Positions 46,844 through 56,500 of a DNA stretch of 64,000 nt are shown here, piece by piece. A program made the translations under genes and the position numbers. How positions within the stretch are numbered: the stretch's first letter is position 1; each line of letters begins with the position of its first letter. Location of the stretch: assembly GCA_002694745.1 (NCBI GenBank), contig NZMY01000036.1:16600-80599 (forward strand), in the 5' to 3' direction. Under the pieces are notes generated by a model. That model was not told the DNA's origin. It did not search any database and was given only the letters and a program-made list of their open reading frames with translations. The DNA comes from Croceicoccus sp. Its GTDB lineage: Bacteria; Pseudomonadota; Alphaproteobacteria; Sphingomonadales; Sphingomonadaceae.

Positions 46844-47559
46844 AGGAACTGCGGGTTGCGAACTGGAATGTGGAGTGGCGGCGGCCGAATGGTGCCGACG
46901 GTCACGAAATCCGCGCACGGCTTGCGGATTTCGGGCCGGATATCGTGTGTCTGACCGAGGCTCATGTCGACTTTCTGGAAGACTGGGGCGGACACACGAT
47001 TGCGAGTCCGATCTATGATGCATCCCGCCCGTCGCGAAGATCATCGGTGCTGTGGTCGCGCGAGCCTTGGCGCGATCTGGACCAGCTTGGCGATCCCAGA
47101 CTGCCGCCCGACTGCTTTGTAATGGGGACGACTGAAACCGTGATCGGACCCTTACAGGTCGCTGGGCTGATCATTCCCTATCATATGGCTGAGGTGGCCA
47201 CCGGTGCCCGAAACTGTCAGATGTGGCAGCAGCATACCGAGTTCCTCGACCATCTACCTGCCGCGCTCGGCACGATGGCTTCACGGTCGATCGTCTTGGG
47301 TGATTTCAACCAGCGCATCCCCAGCACCTGGGTGCCCAAGGCCCTGCAGCACAAGTTGCAGAAGGCCTTCGAGGGTCACGCAATCCTGACCACGCAGGTG
47401 TTGGGTCCGGACGGCCGGCAGGCCATCGATCACATTGCCATTCCGCGAGGCATGCAGGGACGCGCCGGGCCTGTCTTGTCCAACGAACGCGCGGGCGGCG
47501 GCCGGTTGAGCGATCATTTCGGTGTCACCGCCGTCCTGGAATTTGGAGAAGCGGCATGA
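46840..47559 (+). CDS. Endonuclease/exonuclease/phosphatase-fold protein
   Basis: The 239-aa protein has the EEP fold: RVANWNVEWRRPNG, then DIVCLTEAHVD, SRSIVLGDFNQRIPSTW, AIDHIAIPRG and LSDHFGVTAV. All catalytic positions of the DNase I-like family are in place (N, E, D-x-N, D-H). It overlaps nadV by four bases and so belongs to the NAD operon. Its substrate is unknown: it could be DNA, or a nucleotide-diphosphate linkage arising from NAD or ADP-ribose metabolism. Confidence 0.85.
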   Translation: MKELRVANWNVEWRRPNGADGHEIRARLADFGPDIVCLTEAHVDFLEDWGGHTIASPIYDASRPSRRSSVLWSREPWRDLDQLGDPRLPPDCFVMGTTETVIGPLQVAGLIIPYHMAEVATGARNCQMWQQHTEFLDHLPAALGTMASRSIVLGDFNQRIPSTWVPKALQHKLQKAFEGHAILTTQVLGPDGRQAIDHIAIPRGMQGRAGPVLSNERAGGGRLSDHFGVTAVLEFGEAA

Positions 47560-48625
47560 CGATACGAACCAGCGAAACCGATCCGATCCAGATCGCCACA
47601 GTGGCGGCGCCATCGGCCTTAGCTTCTGCCCCGGCAAGTCCGGCCCTTCGATGTCCGGCGCGAACTGGGCTCGCGACCTTGGCATGGATCTCGATGCCAT
47701 CCGGTCGTGGGGCGCGGATGCCGTCATCACACTGATCGAGCCGCATGAATTCGAGGAGATGCAGGTGCAAGACCTCGGAGCTGAAGTAACGGCACGGGGC
47801 ATGGACTGGCATAACCTGCCGATCGTGGACGTGACGGCCCCCGGTTGGAGGTTTGAGGATGGAAGGCGCGGCAAAGGGCCCCGCATTCGCGCAAGGCTGA
47901 CCCGCGGCGAGCGGGTATTTGTCCATTGCAAGGGAGGGCTGGGCCGTGCCGGAACGGTCGCGGCGCGGCTACTGGTTGAACTTGGTTTGCACGATGCGCG
48001 CAGCGCGATTGCTACCGTGCGCGCTGTGCGTCCAGGCGCTTTGGAAACGCGCGCGCAGGAACAACATGTCGAAGATATTGCCGTGCGGATCGACCGAGCC
48101 GCAGGCTGCTTGCTGGGTCTCGCTATTGGCGATACGGTTGGCACCACGCTCGAATTCAAGAAGCGCGATACCTATGAGCATCTGACTGACATGGTCGGTG
48201 GTGGGCCATTCCATCTGCCGGCAGGGGTTTGGACCGATGACACTTCGATGGCGCTGGCATTGGCAGACAGCCTGATCGCGAGCAGGGCAAAAGTAGCAAT
48301 CGAAGCAGGCCAAGGCCGTTATGGCGCGACGATTGGCGCGATTGTGGAAGGCAGCTGGCGAGACAAGACGCGCGATCAGATCGCATCCAGCGGCTATGTT
48401 GCACATAGCCTCGAGGCGGCCTTGTGGTGTTTGGCACGGACAGACAATTATCGTGATGCGGTTCTGCTCGCGGCAAATTTGGGCGATGATGCAGACACTA
48501 CGGCGGCCATCACAGGCCAACTGGCTGGCGCGCTCTATGGTCGCGCCGGCTTGCCCGATGACTGGGTGGCGAAGCTAGCTTGGAGGCATCGCATCGAGGC
48601 AAATGCCTTGGACCTAATCCGTTAG
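47522..48625 (+). CDS. Phosphatase-ADP-ribosylglycohydrolase fusion, apparently damaged
   Basis: The open frame encodes a dual-specificity phosphatase (HCKGGLGR, C136 to R142) joined to an ADP-ribosylglycohydrolase. The hydrolase keeps LGLAIGDTVGTTLEF, WTDDTSMALALADSLI and AANLGDDADTTAAITGQLAG. Between residues about 253 and 275 the central 100 or more residues of a normal hydrolase are missing, an in-frame deletion. At the N-terminus, the natural ATG seems to be 47,556 (MTIRTSETDPIQIAT), but that frame must shift by one near 47,600 to reach GGAIGLSFCPGKS. As read, only the 38-base overlapping start at 47,522 or an internal ATG gives the protein. The phosphatase may still fold. The hydrolase activity is doubtful. 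Confidence 0.7.
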   Translation: MSPPSWNLEKRHDDTNQRNRSDPDRHSGGAIGLSFCPGKSGPSMSGANWARDLGMDLDAIRSWGADAVITLIEPHEFEEMQVQDLGAEVTARGMDWHNLPIVDVTAPGWRFEDGRRGKGPRIRARLTRGERVFVHCKGGLGRAGTVAARLLVELGLHDARSAIATVRAVRPGALETRAQEQHVEDIAVRIDRAAGCLLGLAIGDTVGTTLEFKKRDTYEHLTDMVGGGPFHLPAGVWTDDTSMALALADSLIASRAKVAIEAGQGRYGATIGAIVEGSWRDKTRDQIASSGYVAHSLEAALWCLARTDNYRDAVLLAANLGDDADTTAAITGQLAGALYGRAGLPDDWVAKLAWRHRIEANALDLIR

Positions 48626-48710
48626 TGCTAAGCCAAGGTACAGGACGTTCTTATGTCGGAAGGCCGTAATCTGTGACCGGATTTGTCGTTTCTGCATGTA
48701 TGATGCGAGA

Positions 48711-49436
48711 ATGCAAAACCGATTTCTTCCAGGAGTACCAACCGCACTTGTCGAAGCCGCGTTGCTCAAGGCGGGCGGCAACGAACTGGACGGCAAGTTC
48801 GACAATCCGCGCAGTAGCGCCGCGCTGGCGGTGAATGGCTTCGGTTGGTTCATCGAGCGTCCGCATTTGTTGCCGCGTTTGCCCGGTTTAGACGATGTGC
48901 CCTTGGCCGGTGCGCAGGTCACGGTCGAGCGGCAAATGCGTTTTCCATGGTCAGGCGGTAGGCATCCCTGGTTGGATGCGGCCATCGAAACGGCCAACCA
49001 TCTGATTGGAGTCGAGTCGAAGCGCTACGAACCTTTCCGCAGTGCCAAGCCTGCCAAGTTGTCCAACAAATACAGCGAGTATTTATGGGGCGAGGGCATG
49101 GAGGCCTGGAACGCAGTTCGCGATCGCCTGCTGGCGGAGCCGCGCTTATATCGTCATCTGGACGGCGCGCAGCTTGTCAAACACGCCTATGGCCTTGCGA
49201 CCGAAGGCGATCGGAGAGGTAAAATTGCGGTCCTGCATTACATCTATGCAGAACCCAGCGACGCAGCCGACGAGCAAGCCTTCGCGCTGCATCGCGAGGA
49301 AATCTCCGATCTGGCTCGCCGCGTTCAGGGCGCAAGGGTGCGCTTCGCTGCTTGCAGTTGGTCGCAATGGCTTGCGAAGTTTAGCGGTGAGACTGCTGAC
49401 CATGCACGCGCGATTGAGAACCGCTACCTTCTCTAA
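48711..49436 (+). CDS. Nuclease-like protein (PD-(D/E)XK-type motif)
   Basis: The product (241 aa from the ATG at 48,711) contains HPWLDAAIETANHLIGVESK, in which D and E-S-K spaced like the PD-(D/E)XK core follow a conserved-looking helix. The remaining parts are unassigned (SNKYSEYLWGEGMEAWNAVR; IAVLHYIYAEPSD; FAACSWSQWLAKFSG). It resembles restriction-type nuclease homologues annotated as hypothetical on plasmids. It is 85 bases after the phosphatase fusion and may be separately transcribed. The nuclease call rests on one motif. Confidence 0.6.
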   Translation: MQNRFLPGVPTALVEAALLKAGGNELDGKFDNPRSSAALAVNGFGWFIERPHLLPRLPGLDDVPLAGAQVTVERQMRFPWSGGRHPWLDAAIETANHLIGVESKRYEPFRSAKPAKLSNKYSEYLWGEGMEAWNAVRDRLLAEPRLYRHLDGAQLVKHAYGLATEGDRRGKIAVLHYIYAEPSDAADEQAFALHREEISDLARRVQGARVRFAACSWSQWLAKFSGETADHARAIENRYLL

Positions 49437-49660
49437 AGCTTGTTTGAAAACGCATACGTGAGCGCCCGATTGAAAAGGCAGCTCAACGCTTTTACCACCT
49501 CTCGCAAATCAATGTCGCATGGATGGCCTCGGCGTTCCGGCTTGTGCGTCAATTATGCCAGTCATTCCCATTTTTGTCGATCAGATCACCCTGATAGTGC
49601 GTCGTTATACAGCGCCTCTACCGTCTGTAATCATTAGAAGCCAAGCCGCCAAAGCCAATC
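49437..49660. other. Short intergenic stretch, no gene seen
   Basis: The 224 bases between the nuclease-like gene and the converging unknown gene contain no convincing frame or clear hairpin terminator. Confidence 0.4.
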
Positions 49661-50620
49661 TCAGGTCATCGTTAGGATAACGATTTCGTTGGCTGTCCAT
49701 GGAGATGGAACCTTTATTTCCTCTTTGCCTAGAGCCTCACGTGCGAAGCCATATTTCAGGCTAAGAAAGGCCATCCAAACCTTCCTCTGTTCGATAGGGG
49801 GCTGGGCTCGATAATCCTGATTGCGAGCCCAATCGTTCATGATCCTCCGTGCCGCCTTCAGCTTAATCTGCGGGTCACCTCGATGGAATCGATCAAGCTG
49901 TTCGCTATCTCCGGCGTAGCTTTCGATTGTGGAAAACGGCGGCAATCCGCACGTCGCCAACTTAATCAGGTCCGGGTCATCCGGTGGGCAGGTCACCCGC
50001 GTGATCGTAGCAAGGGAGGTATTTTTCAAGATTTTGCGCCATTCAGCCCTCGTGGCATTTTTCGCATCCAGTCGTTGGGGCAAGCGATCCTTGCGGGCTT
50101 GTGCCGCAGTCAGCACATGGCTGACAAAATCAGCAATTTGATCATCATTCAGCGCTTGGGCAACCGATCTGGTGAGGCCGGCTAGATTGAATTTCTCAAC
50201 GAGTTCGCGCTGGTAACGATCAATGGGCGCTTCGTCCCATAGCAATCGTAGAATCTCAAACTGAAGGCGTTCGGCTTCAGCTGCAGCTTCTTCGACCTCG
50301 GCTGTAATCAGTGCTGCCATTTTTCTAAGGGCGGTCAGACGCTGGCTCTGGACGAGATAATTGCTAATCGCTTCGGACTTTAGTGCGGAGGGCGATAATG
50401 GCCCTCGTGCGGTTCTGACGGGCTGCGAGGATTTCGCAAACGCGCTGAGTTCCTCATCGAATTTTCTGACCAGCCATTCGGGATTGGCAGCGCTTTGTCG
50501 TAGTCCAGTCACGCATATTTCCAGATCGGAATAGTGCTTCTCAAACTCCTTTCGGTGTTGCTGCTCGATCTTCGCCTGTTCTGCCTTCGTCGGTCGCCCA
50601 CGCACCATTCGCTCATCCAT
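49661..50620 (-). CDS. Unknown protein next to the mobilisation region
   Basis: A 319-aa, mostly helical, charged protein beginning MDERMVRGRPTKAEQAKIEQ. The GRPTKAEQ segment resembles the basic N-terminus of plasmid DNA-binding proteins. A long helix (ALRKMAALITAEVEEAAAEA) suggests coiled coil. I recognise no family. It is divergent from the mobilisation genes, with a hairpin-containing region between them, a usual place for an oriT-binding accessory protein. That role is inference only. Confidence 0.6.
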   Translation of the reverse strand: MDERMVRGRPTKAEQAKIEQQHRKEFEKHYSDLEICVTGLRQSAANPEWLVRKFDEELSAFAKSSQPVRTARGPLSPSALKSEAISNYLVQSQRLTALRKMAALITAEVEEAAAEAERLQFEILRLLWDEAPIDRYQRELVEKFNLAGLTRSVAQALNDDQIADFVSHVLTAAQARKDRLPQRLDAKNATRAEWRKILKNTSLATITRVTCPPDDPDLIKLATCGLPPFSTIESYAGDSEQLDRFHRGDPQIKLKAARRIMNDWARNQDYRAQPPIEQRKVWMAFLSLKYGFAREALGKEEIKVPSPWTANEIVILTMT

Positions 50621-50626
50621 ATGCCG

Positions 50627-50678
50627 CTAATTCTCGAAATTAGAAAAAACCGACATAGCTCATTTCCGCGTAAAATGA
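50627..50678. other. Candidate oriT: adjacent inverted repeats
   Basis: CTAATT-CTCGA-AATTAG (50,627-50,643) is followed by AAAAAACCG and by a second inverted repeat TCATTT-CCGCGTA-AAATGA (50,660-50,678). The loop and flank (TTCTCGAA, then ACCG) recall the RSF1010/IncQ oriT hairpin as I remember it, though no GCGCCCT nick sequence follows. The position, between divergent genes of the mobilisation region, fits an oriT. Confidence 0.38.
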
Positions 50679-50744
50679 ACTCATTCGATAATGCTTTTCA
50701 GGATCCGCAGGTTCGTGCGCGGTCCTCGCAAGGAGAAATCGAAT

Positions 50745-51032
50745 ATGAGTTTCATCGACAAGGCGAACGGTTTTCGGAAGCGCAGAGCGCCAGTCCAGGA
50801 GACGATTCAGGAAAGATGGCTCGATATAGAAGGAGCGATTGCAAGGGGAGTGCCTCGCGCAGCTATCCGCCGCGCCCTCGCCGCGGAGGGCTATGCCGTC
50901 GGCAAGCACCAGAGCTCCTTTAACACAGCCTATCGCACCGTACGCGCAGAGAAGGCAGCCCAATCCGCGTCGGAAGCCTCGCCCCATTTCGACAACGACC
51001 TCGGCGACAATCGCTTCAAGAGCGATTTCTGA
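50745..51032 (+). CDS. Small mobilisation-associated protein
   Basis: The 95-aa protein starts MSFIDKANGFRKRRAPVQET, after an AAGGAG ribosome binding site ending about eight bases before the ATG. It contains a compact helical DNA-binding-like part (WLDIEGAIARGVPRAAIRRA, then LAAEGYAVGKHQSSFNTAYR). Similar small proteins (TraK/MobC-like) help relaxases at oriT. The frame is open upstream to 50,691 but the ribosome binding site favours the chosen start. The ATPase gene follows after 14 bases. Confidence 0.65.
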   Translation: MSFIDKANGFRKRRAPVQETIQERWLDIEGAIARGVPRAAIRRALAAEGYAVGKHQSSFNTAYRTVRAEKAAQSASEASPHFDNDLGDNRFKSDF

Positions 51033-51046
51033 AGGAGGAATCAGAG

Positions 51047-51958
51047 ATGCAACTCGAACATCAGCGCACCCCCTGCAGGCTCGCCAAACGAGCACCCATC
51101 AACCCTCTTTTTCTCGTCGCCATGAGTAATGCCGGCGGCGAAGGCAAGACGCTATTGGCTTTGCTTTTGGCAGCCCTCATGTGCCTCGAGGAAGAGGCCG
51201 TTCGGGTGTTCGACGCAGATGTCGGCAACTGGTCCATACGGCAACAGGCGAATGACGCTAAGACAATCGGCTGGGGGGTACAGGTCGTTCTCGCTGACCA
51301 TGTCGCAGACTCGGCAATAGACATGCATGCTGTCCTCGATCTCGGCGCTAACGCACTGGCATCCGCCACCGAGATCACAAATCTAGTGCCAGAACTTCGT
51401 AAGGTTTTCGAAGAGCGTGGTTACCGGACCATCGCATTTATACCAGTTTCTACCAACAAAACTGGCGCAGTCGGCGCGGCGCTTAAGCTAGCCGAATCTC
51501 AGAGGCTGACAGGTTTCACGAAGATCTTCGTACGAGTGAATCGGGATGGTTCTGCATCGTTCGACGAGGGCTTAGAAGCACAAGACGTGATTGATCTTGG
51601 TCATCTCCAAACGGGTTTCCAGCAATATTTCAGGGGCCCTGGCGATGGACTAGTAAACGCTACCCTCGACCCCCCGGCCGGTTATGGAGAGGCGGCTTTG
51701 CATGTTGCTGAATGGATGCGAGAGTTCGCCGAACAGGACCAGATCAGCGCGCTGTTCCCCCGGGCTTTAGATGTGCTGAGAAGTCTAGCCAAACCTAGCT
51801 GCAAGCTGCGAATGACAGTTCCCAATCTATATCACGCAAAGGATGAAAGTCTGGCGTTTAGCGGGCGACAGACCAAGATTTTGAACTTGCTGGATCGTCA
51901 TGGTTGGACGCCGGAAGGCTTGCGAATGACTGCTCAATCGATCGATAACGGTCAGTAA
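51047..51958 (+). CDS. ParA/TraL-like P-loop ATPase of the mobilisation region
   Basis: The 303-aa protein has a deviant Walker A, SNAGGEGKTLLALLLAAL near residue 27-44, and VRVFDADVGNWS as the second strand, as in ParA/MinD-like ATPases and the TraL proteins of mobilisation regions. A strong GGAGG ribosome binding site precedes the ATG. It is co-directional with the small accessory gene upstream and the relaxase downstream, though an IS remnant now separates it from the latter. The C-terminal 100 residues are unassigned. Confidence 0.72.
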   Translation: MQLEHQRTPCRLAKRAPINPLFLVAMSNAGGEGKTLLALLLAALMCLEEEAVRVFDADVGNWSIRQQANDAKTIGWGVQVVLADHVADSAIDMHAVLDLGANALASATEITNLVPELRKVFEERGYRTIAFIPVSTNKTGAVGAALKLAESQRLTGFTKIFVRVNRDGSASFDEGLEAQDVIDLGHLQTGFQQYFRGPGDGLVNATLDPPAGYGEAALHVAEWMREFAEQDQISALFPRALDVLRSLAKPSCKLRMTVPNLYHAKDESLAFSGRQTKILNLLDRHGWTPEGLRMTAQSIDNGQ

Positions 51959-51962
51959 GAGG

Positions 51963-52945
51963 CTGAGGTGGACTCGCTTTTTTGAACAGGTTGGCGGCTG
52001 AGTTAAGCTAATCAGGGCTGCCGTTGACGCCATCTGTTCGATTATCGGATCATGAGGAGTATGCCCCTCATGATCCGATTGCCCGATCCGCCGATAGGAA
52101 ACGACCGGAATGATCCCGGCTAGGCCGGAGTGCGGACGCTGGGCATTGGAATAAATGTCCACCGGCCGATGTGAGCGTTCAGTTCCGCTCCGGTCTTAAA
52201 GCCATGGAGACAAACCCAATCGTCCTTCAGGGCCCGCCATAGGCGCGCAATGAAGACGCTGTCCATCCACCGGTCGCGGCCACCCATGCTGAAGCGCACC
52301 TCGCCCTCGTTCAGCATGCTGGTGAAGGCAATGCTGGTGAACTGGCTGCTCTGATCCGTATTGAAGATCTCCGGCTTGCAGAAGCGGGCTAGTGCTTCCG
52401 CCAGCCCCGCGACACAGAACCCTGCATCCGTGATGTTCGACAACTGCTCAAGTGCATTCGGGCCAGCACTTTGCGGGTCGCCCAATCCATGATGGCCACC
52501 TGATAGAGGATGCTCCGGCACATGGGGGCGTGGGTCCGTCGGCGCACTAGACAATCTTGGGCGGTTCCTTCGCAGCCCCACACAACAGATAGGGTTAAAC
52601 CCGCTGATGCTGGTGCGGGTCGCTCGTGCGCGGCCTCTGGTAGATCGGCGACAGACCCATTTTCGCCATCAGCCGTCCCGTACGGAGTCGGCCGACCTCG
52701 TGGCCTATACGCCGCAAATGCCGCGCCATCTTCCGACTGCCGTATCACTGTCGATCGATGAAGGTGTAGTCCATTACCGTCATTAGCCAGCGTCTCATCC
52801 ATCTCCAGCACTGGCGCGCTTTCACGCCGTGATCATCGGTTGGTAGACGCCGTGTTACGCGGCTAGCTCCGCCAGGGTCAGGTCAGCACGGCTTGCCTTC
52901 ATTGTAGCCGTCGCCTTGAACTTCGCGCTGTCGCGCTTTCCTATC
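51963..52945 (-). pseudogene. Degenerate IS3-family element (orfA and orfB remnants)
   Basis: On the minus strand the element reads from a broken orfA (LTLAELAA, stop, HGVYQPMITA, stop) near 52,820-52,945 into orfB fragments in several frames. These are SILYQVAIMDWATRKVLA; KPEIFNTDQSSQFTSIAFTS; RWMDSVFIARLWRALKDDW; and QRPHSGLAGIIP near the end. They are the DDE domain motifs of IS3-type transposases, including the D of NTDQ and the last E region now changed. TGAGGTGGACTCGC at about 51,966 looks like one terminal end. Many stops show that it is long inactive. It lies between the ATPase and the relaxase. Confidence 0.85.
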
Positions 52946-53542
52946 GTCTTCGTTCCCGTACCATTCCATCAGGTCAGGAGTTGCTTGACGCCCTGTCCAA
53001 AAGTTCCGGCGCAACCTCAGGCGGCAAGCCAGGCGGGGACTGCGCTATCTGACTCGCACTGTGTCGGAGCGCGAAGATGCCTCATGAATGCTCAGCTAAT
53101 GTTCGGTCACATTCCACACATTCCACTGACTATAGCGCGGACATTTCCAACGAACAGCACAAGACATTGTTTAGATACTGTTTTATAGGCGCAATACCTC
53201 AGGAAGAGGCGCAGCTTCGCAGCACCCCTACCTGTTGCGTCCTTCGCCATCTCGGCTCCGGATAAGGCTCGCAGTGCTCGCACGTCGACCTCTCGGCCTC
53301 CTTCGTCGGGCGGGCTAAAGCCCTTGGGGCTGCACCTAGCGGTGCCTGGGGATCTGATTTTTCGAACGCGACGGCTCCATCTTTTATTCGATTGCACGAA
53401 CCGATCGACGAGGCATCTCGCTCTCTCTGCCGGCACCCATTCGCAATCAAATCCGGCTTATCGAAATTTCGACCAAAGCGTGACATCGCTAAGTTGTAGG
53501 GCAGCTTCCCAATTTGCTTGCACCCATCCTATAATATCTTGC
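52946..53542. other. Intergenic region upstream of the relaxase, with tandem hairpins
   Basis: No gene is apparent in 597 bases. Two hairpins lie back to back: AGCCC-TTG-GGGCT (53,319-53,331) and GCACC-TAGC-GGTGC (53,332-53,345). They could be part of a transfer origin, a regulatory leader or transcript folds before the relaxase start at 53,543. A relaxase nick site was not identified. Confidence 0.5.
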
Positions 53543-56500
53543 ATGGCAAACCGATACGAAGAGCGCGAACTCGACGCCGCGCGCGAAAGTCTAAAATCGC
53601 TGACAGATAAGAGCGAAAGCTTGCGGGACGCCGGGGGCAATCTCGACCGCACTGGCGAACCCGCGTTAACGGCAGGCCGGGCCGGCGGATCGTTCACGCC
53701 ATCGTCAACTGATCCTTCAGCTGCAGTCCGAGAAAGTTTTCGAGGCGCCGAGGCTTTGGATGTGCCCCCAAAGACCGCATTCACTCTCGGTGATCGGCAT
53801 GTCACTGGCGACGTGGGCGGACGAGCCGTCCGGCAGCAAAAGCCGATCGGCTGGACGGAGGCTGAAAAGCCGAAGAAGGGCGAGGAAGCATCCCGCCGTT
53901 TCACCAAGCTGAACATTCCAGCGGCCCGGCCTCTTCGTGCAGCAAACGCCGCTGGCGCTACCAGCTTCCATTTCTCACACGAGGCGATCAGCAAAACCCG
54001 CGCAGAGAAAGTCACCGCACGCGGCACCAAAAACCGCAAGGGGGCAGCTGCCGATCACACCAGCTATATCGAGCGCGATGGCGCGCTCGCTAAGGGAAGC
54101 CAGACCGAGCTCGACAAGATCCAGGCTGAGCTGATCGAGAAGGCTAAAAACGACCCGGAATTAGCGCGCAGCCTATCGCTTGATCTTACCCCATCCGCAG
54201 AAGCCTCTCAGGAGCCCGCTGAGAGCCTTCCGGATAATCTTGGCGCCGGAGGACAGGCCAGTGCCTACATCGAGCGAGAAGAGGCCTTGGCGCACGATCC
54301 AAATGGGTCAGCGGTTCTGTTTTCAAATATCTCTGACGATCCTGTCGAGCGCCGCGAATTCTGGAAGCTGGTCGAACGCGCCGAAAGCAATCCCTCTACC
54401 GATAAAATGCAGATCCGCATCGCTGGCAACGAAGAGTTCTGGTTTAAGGTAGCCGCGGACGAGGATTGCCCGAAGCCGGTTCAAGATGCAATCGCGGCGG
54501 CGGACCCGAATGAGATTGTCAAGATCACTACGCGCGATAACGTTGTCGTACGCGCGGTTATGAAACGCCATGGCTGGAAGCCCCGAGAGCGCCGGCCCGC
54601 GGACGAGACCGACGAACAGAAAGCTACGCGTGAAGAACGCGAAGTCGCGGCCAGTTTCGGTGCCAAGTTTGAAGACGGCCGGGGCGGCCGTGTCCAGTTC
54701 AGGATCGTAGGCGAACTACCGCACGAAGTCTCCCACGAAGCGCGCGTTCGGATCCTCAAAGATTTTACCCGCGAGTTCGAAGCGAGAAGCCTGCCGCACA
54801 TTGCGGTCATGCATGCGCCCGATCACACCAACGATGATCGAAATTGGCACTTCCATCTCGTCTATCATGACCGGCCGGTCCGACGCTTTACGGGACTTGC
54901 GCAAGACCATCTCAAACCTCTCTCGCCCGCCGCAGGACCGAAGACCATCCGTCAGCATCAGATTATGGCGGACGCGATCAATGATCCGGCTATTCAGAAA
55001 TATGTCGGTCAGTGGGATTTCACCGTGCCGTGGTCTTATCGAAAGGCCAATCGCCACACGATGACAACGACACCATTTGCTCAATTCAAAGATCGCGACT
55101 GCAACAAGCGCGAATTCGTGCCGACGTTACGCCGGAACCTTGCCTATCTAACGAACCGCGAATTGGAAGCGGAAGGCATCGAACGAAGGGTCGACCCGCG
55201 ACGCTATTCGGAGATGGGTATCCATAAGGAGAGCGACGAGCATCTCGGCACCCAAGCAGCGTCCCTGGAATCGAACGGCGTGCCCACCGAGATCGGGGTT
55301 CGCAACGAGGCGAACCAATGGGAGTTCATCCTGCGCAAACTCCAAGCCCAGTCCGAGACCGACCAGGCGAGGATCGACCAGCAGCTCAAGATTTGGCGCG
55401 CTGGCCTCAGCGCAGTGCAACTTTCCGAACAAGATCGCAAAGATGTGGATCGCGAGCTTATTCGCTGGGAACAATCCGAACGCGTCGCTGCAGAGCACCG
55501 CGCCATTGCAAGGCAGATGGCCGATAACATCGACCGTCTTCGCTCGCGCGCGAACAAAGTTGCGGAGATGGCGAAGAAGCATCTGGGAGCCATCGAAGAC
55601 GGTCGCGCCACCAAGCGCCAGAAGGCCAGCAAACCTCGATATCAAGCCAAGCTCACCGAGGCGGAAATGCATCTTGCTGGTCTCGAGATCATGTTGGGCC
55701 AGGAGATCTCGCAGATCACCACGAGCAACGAAGCCGCGATGCGCCATACCCGCACGGCCAAAACGGCAAAGCTCGTCATCGAAGGGCACATCGAACTTGG
55801 CCGTCAGCGTCCTCGGCCAATCGAGCAGTCCGTGGTCCCCCGCACGGCCAAAGAGCCCCAGAAGGTTGCGGCACCAACCACCACCACAAAACCGGAAGCC
55901 GCAACTCCTGCGATCGGCAGCGATACCATCGACAGTTACGTCAATAGCATCGTCGAACTCAATCGCCGGCTCGTCTCGAGCCCGAAGGGGATCGTGCCGA
56001 GAGACCGGGTGTCGATAGACATGACGTTCATCAATTCGCCAAACTACGCTTACGCGCAGAAGCGCCTCGTAAAAATCATGGATCACCAGGAGAACGCGAT
56101 CGGCAATCTCGTTGCGGCGCTCCAGAGAAATCCCGGCATGGTGCAGTTCCGCCAGGAGCCGACTGAAAGGGATTACATGCTCACTAATGCCGAGCGTTTC
56201 AAAATCGGGACGCCCGATCGCGCGCTGCAGGCCGCGTTCGTAAACTTCACTGAGGAGCCCGAGATCGTTGCCGAATTGAAGAAGGCGGAAGTCCGTCTGC
56301 TCAATGAACGCGCAGCGAAGTCACTGCAGGCGCTTATGGCCAAAGCCGAAGACAAAATCGTCCCGCCTTCTGCATCGGTCGAGGCCTCTAAATCCACCCA
56401 GGCCAAACAGCCTGAGACGCCTACATGTAAGCCTGCCCAGGACCAATTGCGGATCATCGAAACGATGCGCGCAAAATACCTCCGCCCGAAGATCACGAAA

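Noticed and set aside
49500..49620. Possible transposon end in the gap after the nuclease-like gene
   Set aside because: The sequence looked vaguely IS-like, but no terminal repeat or transposase fragment could be recognised.
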